A DNA stretch of 64,000 nt from Nocardiopsis sp. FR4 (GTDB lineage Bacteria > Actinomycetota > Actinomycetes > Streptosporangiales > Streptosporangiaceae): the NCBI RefSeq assembly GCF_009830945.1, contig NZ_VWVV01000029.1, positions 33,048 to 97,047 on the forward strand, read 5' to 3'. Each line of letters starts with the position of its first letter. Within the stretch, counting starts at the first letter, position 1. Positions 7,582 to 15,099 of the stretch are shown here, piece after piece. A program made the translations under genes and the position numbers. Below the pieces are notes generated by a model that was not told the origin of the DNA, searched no databases, and worked only from the letters and a program-made list of their open reading frames with translations.

Positions 7582-8792
7582 AGTTGGGTTGACTCCTGGA
7601 GTCCGGGTGTGGGCAAGGGAAAGGCTTCGGCAAGGTCGCGGACGGCGCGTGAGCGGTAGGCGCGCGCGATGCGGCGCAACCGCTTCACCTCATCGCTGAG
7701 CCATTCCTCGCTGGTGCTCTCCGCGTCTGCGCGCGAGGTCGCGCAGTCGGCCTCGTCGACAGTTCCGGGCACCCCGGTCGCCTTGGCGCGCAGTGCGACG
7801 CGCCACCGGCATGCCTCGATGAAGGCTTCGGCCTCTGTCACAGGCATGTCGCTCTGGCTCGCTGCCTTCGTGGCGAGGTCGTCGACGTCGGCCTGCATAC
7901 TGCCGTGCAGAGCGAGAACCCCGTCTTCGATCTCGACTGCGCAGCGGTACAGGCGAAGCTGGGTGTCCCAGCGGGGGGTGTATTCCCTGTTCAAGACTAC
8001 GTCGGGGCTCTGAGTGCTGATCTCTTTCCAGAGCGGACGCAGGTCGGCCAGGGCGCGCAGGTCCTGTACCTTGCCGATCGCAGCGCCGACAGCAGGAGCG
8101 GGGAGCGTGGTCCCGACGACGACCAGCAGCAAGGAGAGGTCGAGCAGCACGGTGTTGGCCACTGCTGTGGCATCGGGGCTCAGCGGTGTTCCTGGTCCGT
8201 CTGGGAGGCTGCCCACCATGAAGCCGAGCTTGTTGGCGGCGTAAAGGAGGCCCACGGTGGTGCCGATCCCGCTCAAGGTGAGGCCGACCCGCAGTCGCCC
8301 GCCTGGTGCCTGCCGGGCCTGTCGGAGGAAGAGCCGGGTGGCCAGGGCGAGCATGGTGCCGAGATGGGTGAGCCAGGCGCCCCAGTAGACCAAGGATGCG
8401 ACGGTGCCACCCACGCCAAGGAGAAAGTCGCCGTCTGGGGTTCGGGGGATGGTGGGGAGCGCGGCCATCATGATCGTGACCATCAGCACGGTGAACGCGT
8501 AGCGGATGTGACGGTCACGACGCGGGTTGCTGCTGCCTCCGAGCATCCGCGCGACGAACTCCAGCACGGCCGCGGTCATGACGGCACCCGCGAGGTGTTT
8601 GGGCACGGTCAGCAGGACCGCCAGGTCGAATTGTCGAAGGAGGTCTTCGGCCTGAGGAGTGCGCACTGTCGTGACGATCGCCAAACAAAAGAACGCGATC
8701 ACCAGCGGACGCTGGTTGGGGTGTTTCACGGCTTTGGGTGCACGCCAAGCGACCACAATCCACAAAAGCAGTGGAACCACTAGGTTACTCAT
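7578..8792 (-). CDS. MAB_1171c-family-like multi-TM protein
   Basis: 404 residues: seven or so hydrophobic helices within ~1-240, then a soluble helical C-terminal half (~240-404) rich in Arg, Glu and Ala. The layout and the neighbouring ImmA-like gene match what NCBI calls the MAB_1171c family putative transporter; no transport substrate is known and I see no transporter signature. Overlaps 4 bases with both neighbours (ATGA type), so the three proteins are made from one mRNA in near-fixed ratio. Confidence 0.6.
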   Translation of the reverse strand: MSNLVVPLLLWIVVAWRAPKAVKHPNQRPLVIAFFCLAIVTTVRTPQAEDLLRQFDLAVLLTVPKHLAGAVMTAAVLEFVARMLGGSSNPRRDRHIRYAFTVLMVTIMMAALPTIPRTPDGDFLLGVGGTVASLVYWGAWLTHLGTMLALATRLFLRQARQAPGGRLRVGLTLSGIGTTVGLLYAANKLGFMVGSLPDGPGTPLSPDATAVANTVLLDLSLLLVVVGTTLPAPAVGAAIGKVQDLRALADLRPLWKEISTQSPDVVLNREYTPRWDTQLRLYRCAVEIEDGVLALHGSMQADVDDLATKAASQSDMPVTEAEAFIEACRWRVALRAKATGVPGTVDEADCATSRADAESTSEEWLSDEVKRLRRIARAYRSRAVRDLAEAFPLPTPGLQESTQL

Positions 8793-9370
8793 TTTTCCTG
8801 TTCTTCTTCCGCACCCAGGGTTCCTTGCAGGCGCCGCAGAGGCCCGTGCAGCGATTCCGGAGCCGGACTGTCGATTGCTTGCCCGAGAATGGTTGCTGTC
8901 ATTTCAGCCTGCTGCTCTTCTACACTGTCGTATCTCGCGCGTTTGCGTAGTAGCATCCGACGGACGGTTTCCAGTGGGAGGTTGGGGAACAGTTCGGCAA
9001 GCGCACTATCGCCCACGAGGAGTTGGTGCTCCCAGAGCATGTGTGCGATTTCGTGGAGCACGATATGGCGCTGATGGGTCTTTGAAGTTCCCGCCGCATA
9101 GAATATGTGATCGGCCTCGCCGCTTCCGATCCAAGCACCGCACACCTGTTCAGACGCCCTCCAGGGGTGGAGGTGAATCCTACGGCCGCGCCGATCCTCA
9201 AGGGCTCCCAGGAAATCAGAGAGCGAGCGTGAATCTGGAAGCTCTAGATGCAGGGAGGTCAACTTATCCCTACACTGATCGTAGAGTTCCCCATTTGCTG
9301 CCCCTTGGGACGACGAAGATCGACGCCCACCCGGACAGAACATAAAAATACCCCCGCCCCATGACCCCAA
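8789..9370 (-). CDS. ImmA/IrrE-type metallopeptidase-like protein
   Basis: Up to 193 residues; the true start may be a later codon because residues 1-25 look like leader sequence. The zinc motif is clear: HIVLHEIAHMLWEH (HExxH). In ICEBs1, ImmA cleaves the repressor ImmR and triggers excision. Here the cognate XRE repressor (9615-10304) lies immediately upstream on the same strand, so derepression by proteolysis is a reasonable inference. The stop overlaps the start of the membrane protein gene. Confidence 0.75.
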   Translation of the reverse strand: MGSWGGGIFMFCPGGRRSSSSQGAANGELYDQCRDKLTSLHLELPDSRSLSDFLGALEDRRGRRIHLHPWRASEQVCGAWIGSGEADHIFYAAGTSKTHQRHIVLHEIAHMLWEHQLLVGDSALAELFPNLPLETVRRMLLRKRARYDSVEEQQAEMTATILGQAIDSPAPESLHGPLRRLQGTLGAEEEQEK

Positions 9371-9614
9371 CCAAAAATAAGATCAGTGACGCAAGAAAAG
9401 CACTAGTTCACATACTTAATACGAATGCGGTAGAACTATTTATACAGCCTTAGCTCACGCCAAAGGCAGCCCAAATGGCTCCACATCGACACGCGAAGCA
9501 TGCCAATGGGAGTCGTGAAAGAACTTACCCCTCCTGGATCATCATGCCAGGCCAGAGCAGCGCACAAAACCAGATAAAGGGTGAGCTTTCGCTCTTTTGT
9601 AAAGGTTTTATATA
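9371..9614. other. AT-rich intergenic stretch in the immunity unit
   Basis: 244 bases, clearly richer in A+T than the flanks, between the repressor stop and the ImmA-like gene. It contains a short GAGC-tetraloop-GCTC hairpin near 9583-9596 and no ORF I can support. It likely holds a separate promoter for the ImmA, membrane protein and PAP2 genes. Confidence 0.4.
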
Positions 9615-10304
9615 TTACTTGTCTCGTTTATGTTCCGCGCTCGACAGACCTTCGATCTCTCGTGCCGACTCGACCATGCGCGCGAGGGAATCAAGGCTTC
9701 GAGGAGAGAGGCCAGCCGCACGCAGAGCAAGGTTCTTGACTCCGGTGTCGCGCAGGGCTGCGAGCAGGGCAAGCTCCCTCTCCACCTCTACTGCGACCGT
9801 GTCGTCGGTGAAGTAGGACGTGGGCACCCCGAAGATCGACGCGAGGCCGGCCTCGATGCCCTCCGGTGCGCCCTGCCATGTCTCGGTCAGCGCCTCTACT
9901 TGGCCCACCGTGATGTCGATGCCGCCTTGGCGCAGTTCCTTGGCGAGGTCCCGAAAGGTGTAGGGGTGCCCGCTCTTGGTGTGAACGACGCGGAGCAGGA
10001 AGGCGAGCCGCGTTGGTTGCGACTGAACGATGGCGCGGACCGCAGGAGTCGGAGTCTTGCCTTCACGCGCTTGCTCGTACCCGCCGATGTCCCATCCTGC
10101 GGCCTCTTCGATCCGGGCGATCGTGTCTGGACGGGGACTGCTGGTCCCGTAGCGGATGTTGCGCAGGGCCTGGTCAGACTTGCCGATCGCTTCGGCGAAC
10201 TCGGCGAGGGTGAGGCTTTGGTCTTCGCAGGCTCGTGACAGGGCTCTGTCGAATCGGTAGGCCCCCCAGTTCGCATAGGGGGGCGGCGGGGCTTCGTTGG
10301 TCAT
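9615..10304 (-). CDS. XRE-family prophage repressor
   Basis: 229 residues from ATG 10304 (MTNEAPPPPY); a longer form from 10361 would read through operator DNA and is less likely. The Cro/C1 HTH spans ~15-75 (RFDRALSRACEDQSLTLAEFAEAIGKSDQALRNI in pieces, ending RIEEAAGW). The C-terminal region (~100-180) again resembles small HTH regulators such as those acting with ImmA. It is divergent from a Cro-like gene with AACTTG palindromes in between, the classical genetic-switch arrangement, so this is my choice for the main immunity repressor. Confidence 0.8.
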   Translation of the reverse strand: MTNEAPPPPYANWGAYRFDRALSRACEDQSLTLAEFAEAIGKSDQALRNIRYGTSSPRPDTIARIEEAAGWDIGGYEQAREGKTPTPAVRAIVQSQPTRLAFLLRVVHTKSGHPYTFRDLAKELRQGGIDITVGQVEALTETWQGAPEGIEAGLASIFGVPTSYFTDDTVAVEVERELALLAALRDTGVKNLALRAAGLSPRSLDSLARMVESAREIEGLSSAEHKRDK

Positions 10305-10341
10305 GGCCCCATGGTAGCGCGCCATGCCCAAGTTTGGCCGT

Positions 10342-10431
10342 AACTTGGGGGCAAGTTCCACTACTCTCCGTGCAACTTGGGTTTCCGACTGGCTTTACTT
10401 GGGGCAAGTTACTTTGAACTTGGCCCAAGTT
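10342..10431. promoter_or_regulatory. Switch operators, AACTTG...CAAGTT palindromes
   Basis: Three clear sites in the repressor/cro divergence: AACTTGGGGGCAAGTT at 10342-10357, ACTTGGGGCAAGTT at 10397-10410 and the perfect palindrome AACTTGGCCCAAGTT at 10417-10431. Half-sites occur at 10328-10335 and 10374-10380. The same motif recurs twice at the ssb promoter (14988-15022). Confidence 0.75.
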
Positions 10432-10442
10432 GGGCATACGCT
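10414..10442 (+). promoter_or_regulatory. Rightward early promoter, probably leaderless
   Basis: TTGAAC at 10414-10419, 17-bp spacer, TACGCT at 10437-10442. The ATG of the Cro-like gene begins 7 bases after the -10 box, so transcription should start at or next to the start codon. The palindrome at 10417-10431 fills the spacer, so a bound repressor would block this promoter. Confidence 0.6.
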
Positions 10443-10448
10443 GGCTTC

Positions 10449-10730
10449 ATGCTTGACACCATCCCTCCTGGCGTGGACGGCGACCAGCTACACCTGGCTC
10501 GCCGCCAGCGGAAGCTCTCCATGCGCCGACTGGCAGAGGCTGCGGGCCGCGACCCGTGGCATCTCTACAAGGTGGAGCAGAAGCAGCGCTCCCTCAGCCT
10601 CCCCGTCTACATCGACGTGTGCAGGGCCTTCGATATCCCCGTGGGTGCACCGCTGACCTACAGCGGGCCCCGAAGGTTCAACGAGGTGATTCCCACCCCT
10701 CTCAGTCAGGACTCCCACACAGGGACGTGA
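10449..10730 (+). CDS. Cro-like small HTH protein
   Basis: 93 residues from ATG 10449. One XRE-type HTH: LHLARRQRKLSMRRLAEAAGRDPWHLYKVEQKQRSLSLPVYIDVCRAF. First rightward gene, divergent from the repressor and lacking an obvious Shine-Dalgarno sequence, which agrees with a leaderless transcript. A Cro-type role (repressing the repressor) is inferred from position. Confidence 0.75.
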   Translation: MLDTIPPGVDGDQLHLARRQRKLSMRRLAEAAGRDPWHLYKVEQKQRSLSLPVYIDVCRAFDIPVGAPLTYSGPRRFNEVIPTPLSQDSHTGT

Positions 10731-10835
10731 CGGGAACCGTCACCGTTTACCTGCAAGAACGTCGCACAGATCACGCTTGGTCCACATGGTCCACCTCCTG
10801 GACCGTCCGGACCGCCGAACGAGAAACGAGAACCA

Positions 10836-11228
10836 GTGAACGGTTCGGGCCGTCCCAGCCCTACCTGGCACCCGCCGACTCCTTCTGACGTCATCCGTTC
10901 CATGCAGCAGCGCTCCCAGGACCTGGACGCGGCCAGCCGGGACACGCGGAAACTCGCGACCCGATACGCGGAGGCGCGTCAGGAGTTTCGCGTCGCCCAG
11001 GCGCGGGCCGTGCTGCGCAGCGTGGGCCAGGGCAGTGTGAAGGACCGCGAGGCGCGCGTCACCCTGGCCGTGGTGGACGAGCAGTTCGAGATGGACCTGG
11101 CCGAGCAGGAACTCAAGGCCGCCCGAGATCACATCGGGACCCTGCGAGCGCAGCTCAGCGCTGACCAGTCCATCGGCGCGTGGCTGCGCGCCGAGGCTTC
11201 CCTCCCTGGTTCCACCTGGGGGGCGTGA
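10836..11228 (+). CDS. Helical early protein, unknown function
   Basis: 130 residues from GTG 10836. Residues ~20-105 are charged and heptad-rich (MQQRSQDLDAASRDTRKLATRYAEARQEF, AEQELKAARDHIGTLRAQL in pieces), predicting a long coiled coil. Position between Cro and the replication genes is typical of small recombination or replication accessory proteins, but I do not recognise the family. Stop overlaps the next start as TGATG. Confidence 0.7.
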   Translation: MNGSGRPSPTWHPPTPSDVIRSMQQRSQDLDAASRDTRKLATRYAEARQEFRVAQARAVLRSVGQGSVKDREARVTLAVVDEQFEMDLAEQELKAARDHIGTLRAQLSADQSIGAWLRAEASLPGSTWGA

Positions 11229-11545
11229 TGCAGCTTTCTCTCATCGATGAGGCGGGTGTGGAGGAGGGACGTCGCCTGCGTGAGGAGGCGCTCGCTGGCG
11301 CGTCCGCGGATGGGTGGGACAACGCGGTAATCGACCAGGCGATCAGGTTCTTCGCGGCCAGTGGGCGACGCTTCTCCGCGAACGACGTCCGGCCTCTGCT
11401 TCCCCTGGTCCGCAGGGCCGCGATCGGTGCTCGGTTCATGGCGGCGTCCCGTCGCGGCGTGATCCGGCGCGTGGACTCGACCCCGAGCACCGACCCGGGC
11501 ACGCACGCTCACCGGATCACGGTGTGGGAGGGGACCGGCATGTAG
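11228..11545 (+). CDS. Winged-helix-like early phage protein
   Basis: 105 residues from ATG 11228, coupled to the upstream gene by TGATG. The segment VIDQAIRFFAASGRRFSAND, followed by VRPLLP and RAAIGARFMAASRRGVIRRVD, has the shape of a small winged helix and matches a family common in actinophage early regions, ending PGTHAHRITVWEG. Likely DNA binding; exact role unknown. Confidence 0.65.
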   Translation: MQLSLIDEAGVEEGRRLREEALAGASADGWDNAVIDQAIRFFAASGRRFSANDVRPLLPLVRRAAIGARFMAASRRGVIRRVDSTPSTDPGTHAHRITVWEGTGM

Positions 11546-11613
11546 TGGTCCGATTGGACCGGCAGGGGCCATCCCCTCGGCCCAACCGGTTCAGGAGAAC
11601 CAACCCCACCATA

Positions 11614-11664
11614 GGAACAATGTTCCGGAACCCTGTTGCGCTTCTGCGGGGGTTGCCTTAGCTT
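11614..11664 (+). promoter_or_regulatory. Promoter with GGAAC-N3-GTTCC operator upstream of the 11712 gene
   Basis: Operator GGAACAATGTTCC at 11614-11626; promoter TTGCGC at 11636-11641, 17-bp spacer, TAGCTT at 11659-11664. The same 13-bp palindrome occurs at two other early promoters (17358, 19134). Confidence 0.6.
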
Positions 11665-11711
11665 CTGACCTGCCCCGGGGACCAGCCCCGACAGAAGCAA
11701 AGGCAACCGCC

Positions 11712-12026
11712 ATGTCCGAGTACTGCTCTGCCCTCATCGACTCACGTCTCGGCGGCATCGATCGCACCACCCTCACCCCGGCTGACCAGACCCTGCTGGA
11801 CCTTGTCCATTCCCAGAGCTGGACCGTGGACGGCCGCGAAAAGGTCCTCACCCAGGAGCTGGATCGGCTCAGCGTCGAGATCAACCGCCTCCGAGAGAAC
11901 CCCGACCACAACCCGAGCGCCCTCGGGCACGTAGCAGCCCAGGCCGCAGCAGCCCAGAACCAGCTCCACCAGGCCCGCCAGGCCTTCCGCATCATCCTCG
12001 GCACCGCCGCCACCATCCTGCGCTAA
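11712..12026 (+). CDS. Hypothetical helical early protein
   Basis: 104 residues, RBS-like GCAAAGGCAA upstream. Mostly helical: an N-terminal domain ~1-40 and a coiled-coil-like part ~43-100 (EKVLTQELDRLSVEINRLREN, QAAAAQNQLHQARQAFRII). It has its own promoter and operator. No family recognised; small helical proteins in this position often assist replication or inhibit host functions, but nothing in the sequence decides that. Confidence 0.7.
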   Translation: MSEYCSALIDSRLGGIDRTTLTPADQTLLDLVHSQSWTVDGREKVLTQELDRLSVEINRLRENPDHNPSALGHVAAQAAAAQNQLHQARQAFRIILGTAATILR

Positions 12027-12079
12027 CCCCGATCGACAGGCCGCCCCGCACACGGGGCGGCCCCACACCAAGGAGCCCC

Positions 12080-12691
12080 ATGAGCGCCACACCAAGCGTT
12101 GCCGTCCTCGCTGCCCTGACCACCGCCGACCCCGAAACCGGGACTCTGACCCTCGGTACCTGGCCAACTCTGCGGTCCGCAGAAGCCAACGGGTGGATCG
12201 CCCGGACCGACCCCACGGATCAGACGGACCGACCGGACCGGTTCACCATCACCCCCGAAGGTGAGGCGTTGAAGATTCCCCGTGGCCTGCACGCAGAAGT
12301 GGACCAGTACCTGGTCGCCTCCCGGTTCCCTCGTCTGTCGTTTGTCGCAGGGCACCGCCTGATCGACGGCCGCGTGGCCACCTTCACCGGGAAGGTCTCC
12401 AGCTACGCAGACATGCGGACGGACAAGGGGCACCGGCGTCATCTCCGTATCCGGGTGGATACCGGACCAGGCCGAGGGGCGGAGGTCATCGTCTCCCCCG
12501 AGGACTGCGTGCGCCTGCCCAAGCTCACGCACGGCCAAGCTCATGCCCTGGTTTCCACCAGGTGCGGCGAACCGACGACCCGGGATCCGCGGACCTACCG
12601 TTCCCTCGTCCGTAAGGGCTTGCTGACCGGCACGGTCGATTCTGCGCGGCTCACGCGCACGGGAGCACTCATCGCCGCCGCCTTGAGCTGA
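12080..12691 (+). CDS. Early protein with terminal winged-helix-like segments
   Basis: 203 residues. Residues ~23-67 (LTLGTWPTLRSAEANGWI ... FTITPEGEAL) and ~172-203 (TYRSLVRKGLLTGTVDSARLT...TGALI) both read like the recognition-helix-plus-wing half of a MarR-type winged helix. The centre ~75-150 is strand-rich (FVAGHRLIDGRVATFTGKVSS, LRIRVDTGPGRGAEVIVSPEDC). It immediately precedes the initiator gene, so a DNA-binding accessory role in replication is plausible but not shown. Confidence 0.65.
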   Translation: MSATPSVAVLAALTTADPETGTLTLGTWPTLRSAEANGWIARTDPTDQTDRPDRFTITPEGEALKIPRGLHAEVDQYLVASRFPRLSFVAGHRLIDGRVATFTGKVSSYADMRTDKGHRRHLRIRVDTGPGRGAEVIVSPEDCVRLPKLTHGQAHALVSTRCGEPTTRDPRTYRSLVRKGLLTGTVDSARLTRTGALIAAALS

Positions 12692-12751
12692 ACACCACCA
12701 CGTCGGGGCGTCTCCGGAGGGAGGCGCCCCCGTCCGATCAGGAGGACCCTT

Positions 12752-13576
12752 TTGGCCGTCGAGGTCATGGCGTGGGTGTGGAACCACTCACGCACGAAAA
12801 ACTCAGCCCGCCTGGTACTGCTCGCCATCGCGGACTGCGCCTCCGGTGACGGCACCAACGCCTGGCCGTCCAACAAGGAGTTGTGCCGCAAGACGAACCT
12901 CACGGACAGGTCGGTGCAGTCGGCCATCCAGCAGTGCGTCGAACTGGGCGAGCTGGAGGTCGAGCTCAACGGCGGACGCCGAGGCACGAACATGTACACG
13001 GTCCTGATGCGGACCCCCGAAAATTCTTCGCCCCCGAAGAAAGCTCGGGGGGAAGATCCTGCGCCCCCGAAGAATGTTCGGGGGTCACGGAAGTCGCAGG
13101 TCAGCCCGAGGAACCCCGAAGGATTTGCGGACCCCGAAGGATTTTCCGGGGCGAAGATTTTGCGCCTTACCCCCGAAGAATCTTCGGACGGAACCATCCC
13201 TGAACCGTCAGGAGAAGAAGAGTCTCTCTTCCCCGGCCTCGCGCAGAACGCCGAGCCTGACCCCGGCTCCTTGTTCGAGGAGTTCTGGGACGCGTATCCG
13301 AAGAAGCGTGCGAAGGGAGACGCCCGCAAGGCGTGGGGGCAGGTGCTCAAGCGCGGAGCGGAGCCGCGCGCCATCGTCGCCGCCGCTCACCAGTACGCGC
13401 GGGAGCGCGACGGCGAGGACCCCCAGTACACCGCCTATCCGGCCACGTGGCTGCGCTCCGAGCGGTACGCCGACGAGCCCGACCCGACGTACCAGCCGCC
13501 CCGCCAGAGGGCCGGAGGCCACCAGCCCTACCGCAACCCCACCACCTACGGCTCCAACCCCGACCCGTGGGCCTGA
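12752..13576 (+). CDS. Lambda-O-like replication initiator
   Basis: 274 residues from TTG 12752 with a strong AGGAGG at 12740-12745. N-terminal winged helix (~1-90; KNSARLVLLAIADCASGDG, WPSNKELCRKTNLTDRSVQSAI), the usual phage replisome-organiser DNA-binding domain. A Pro-rich linker (~88-150) is encoded by repeated palindromic DNA (see origin). The C-terminal domain carries FEEFWDAYPKKRAKGDARKAW, a motif common in phage replication proteins, then a disordered PxxxP tail. It should bind its own gene and recruit the loader encoded next door, as O and P do in lambda. Confidence 0.8.
   Translation: MAVEVMAWVWNHSRTKNSARLVLLAIADCASGDGTNAWPSNKELCRKTNLTDRSVQSAIQQCVELGELEVELNGGRRGTNMYTVLMRTPENSSPPKKARGEDPAPPKNVRGSRKSQVSPRNPEGFADPEGFSGAKILRLTPEESSDGTIPEPSGEEESLFPGLAQNAEPDPGSLFEEFWDAYPKKRAKGDARKAWGQVLKRGAEPRAIVAAAHQYARERDGEDPQYTAYPATWLRSERYADEPDPTYQPPRQRAGGHQPYRNPTTYGSNPDPWA
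13014..13187. other. Candidate phage replication origin: iterons inside the initiator gene
   Basis: Repeats of CCCCGAAGAATNTTCGG occur at 13014-13030, 13031-13052, 13064-13084 (CCCCCGAA-GAATG-TTCGGGGG), 13132-13151 and 13170-13187, with a degenerate one at 13114-13130. All are inverted repeats or halves. They fall in the linker-coding part of the initiator, next to short A/T runs (GGATTTTCC, AAGATTTTGCG). Lambda's origin likewise lies within gene O. Confidence 0.7.
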
Positions 13577-13595
13577 CCCGAAACGGAGATCCATC

Positions 13596-14294
13596 ATGGC
13601 CACCGCTCTCGCCAGCGAATCCTTCCTCGGCCGACTCGCGCGTATCGCCCGCCAGCGCGGCCTCGACACCACCCCCGGCCCGATCAACGACGCCCCCTCC
13701 CCCGATGAGCCGGGGCATCCCGCGTACCACCACCGCCAGCGAGTGAACGCCGCACTCGCCAAGCTCGAACGTGCCGTCCCGCCTCGGTACGCGAACGCGA
13801 CCGCCGACATGCCCGAGGTGGCGTGGTGGGCCAGCGAGGTGTCCATGAACCCGACGACGGCAGGCTCCCTCATGCTGTGGGGCACCACCGGCAGCGGGAA
13901 AACCCACCAGGCCTACGGAGCTCTGAGGCAGATCGCGGAATCCGGGCCGGCACGGTTCGGGGTGGTCGCGGTGTCGTTCCCGGACCTGTACGCCGCGCTC
14001 CGCCCCGGTACATCCGACCCCATGGAGCGCGAGCGCACCATGCGCCGCGTGATGCAGACCCCGCACCTACTCCTGGACGACCTCGGCACCACCAAGGACA
14101 GCGCATGGACTGAGGAGACGACGTACCGGATCATCAACCACCGCTACAACCGGTGCCTGCCGCTCATCCTCACGAGCAACGAGCCTCCGGGAGCGCTGCC
14201 GGATCTAGTGGGTGATCGGATCGCTTCCCGCTTGATCGAGATGACGACCCGTGTGGAGATCTCCGGAGCCGACCGCCGAAAGGTGTCCCGTTGA
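13596..14294 (+). CDS. DnaC-like helicase loader ATPase
   Basis: 232 residues from ATG 13596. An N-terminal helical part (~1-70) is followed by a RecA/AAA+ core: Walker A LMLWGTTGSGKTHQ (~95), Walker B HLLLDDLGTTKD (~160), sensor-1-like LPLILTSNEPPG (~190) and the arginine-bearing GDRIASRLIEM. DnaC and IstB relatives load the replicative helicase at an origin. It follows the initiator by 19 bp and its stop overlaps the WhiB start. Confidence 0.85.
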   Translation: MATALASESFLGRLARIARQRGLDTTPGPINDAPSPDEPGHPAYHHRQRVNAALAKLERAVPPRYANATADMPEVAWWASEVSMNPTTAGSLMLWGTTGSGKTHQAYGALRQIAESGPARFGVVAVSFPDLYAALRPGTSDPMERERTMRRVMQTPHLLLDDLGTTKDSAWTEETTYRIINHRYNRCLPLILTSNEPPGALPDLVGDRIASRLIEMTTRVEISGADRRKVSR

Positions 14295-14590
14295 CCCCCG
14301 TCGACCTGGACGACCTGGTACGGCTGCTCGCACCCCCACCCGGCCTGGACATGTCGTGGCAGGACCAGGCGCTATGCGCGGAGACCGACCCGGAGGCGTT
14401 CTACCCCGGCAAGGGACAGACGCCCGACCAGGCCCTAGCGGTGTGCGGTCGGTGCGAAGTGCGCACGGCCTGCCTGAAGTACGCGCTCGCTGCCCGGGAG
14501 CGCTACGGGGTCTGGGGCGGGACCACGCAGGACGAACGCCGCGCCATGTGGAACGAGACCGACGACGAAAACGAGGGGTGTGCGGCATGA
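14291..14590 (+). CDS. WhiB-family iron-sulfur transcription factor
   Basis: 99 residues from TTG 14291 (overlaps the DnaC stop). Four Cys expected to bind a 4Fe-4S cluster are present: Cys29 (ALCAETD), Cys52, Cys55 (VCGRC) and Cys61 (RTACLKYAL), followed by the family turn YGVWGGTTQDERR. Phage WhiB proteins such as TM4 WhiB are known to down-regulate host whiB2 and to cause exclusion; here that is inference from family. Ends in ATGA overlap with the HNH gene. Confidence 0.9.
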   Translation: MTPVDLDDLVRLLAPPPGLDMSWQDQALCAETDPEAFYPGKGQTPDQALAVCGRCEVRTACLKYALAARERYGVWGGTTQDERRAMWNETDDENEGCAA

Positions 14591-14976
14591 CGACGGGACC
14601 GAGCAGAGCCGTCCGCGAACTGGTGTGGGACCGCGACGGAGGCGCGTGCGTGTGGTGCGGACAGGCGGTCAGCCCTCGGTGGCACAGCATCCACCACCGC
14701 ATCAACCGGGGATCGGGCGGGACTCGGCGGCGCGAGCTGAATCTGCCCGCGAACCTCCTGCTCCTGCACGGCACCGGTACGACCGGGTGCCACGGCCTGA
14801 TCACCTGCCGTCCGGAAGCCATACGGGAGGCCAAGCGGCGGGGGGTTGTGCTGTCGAAGCTGGCGCTGGCCGCGCCCTGCGATGTGCCCGTGCTCTACGT
14901 GGGGCGGGTCTGGGCGCGTCTGGGCGATGACGGGTCGTGGACCGCGGTGTCCACACCTGTCAGTGATGGCGTATAG
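14587..14976 (+). CDS. HNH endonuclease-like protein
   Basis: 129 residues. The N-terminal zinc-ribbon-like CVWCGQ and a core SIHHRINRGSGGTRRRELNL ... NLLLLHG ... GCHGLI fit the HNH beta-beta-alpha fold, with the His pair SIHHR and the later His/Asn in place. C-terminal ~40 residues form a small beta domain. Early-region HNH proteins may be homing enzymes or recombination nucleases; this one is coupled to whiB by a 4-base overlap. Confidence 0.75.
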   Translation: MTTGPSRAVRELVWDRDGGACVWCGQAVSPRWHSIHHRINRGSGGTRRRELNLPANLLLLHGTGTTGCHGLITCRPEAIREAKRRGVVLSKLALAAPCDVPVLYVGRVWARLGDDGSWTAVSTPVSDGV

Positions 14977-14987
14977 CTTTATCTCGA

Positions 14988-15032
14988 AACTTGGGGCAAG
15001 TTTTAGCGAACTTGCCCCAAGTGGGGTAAGGT
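14988..15032 (+). promoter_or_regulatory. ssb promoter with two switch-type operators
   Basis: AACTTGGGGCAAGTT at 14988-15002 and AACTTGCCCCAAGT at 15009-15022 match the operators of the repressor/cro region. A -10-like TAAGGT lies at 15027-15032 with a poor -35, so the operators overlap the core promoter. This puts ssb and what follows under the immunity repressor. Confidence 0.65.
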
Positions 15033-15099
15033 CAAGCCACCCGAAAGGGCGTTGACCAGCCGAAATGCGGCATACGGCACCGAGACAGAAAGGAACCCC

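Noticed and set aside
9475..9816. Rightward 113-codon ORF in the immunity unit
   Set aside because: Runs from AT-rich intergenic DNA into the antisense of the repressor; no RBS or family.
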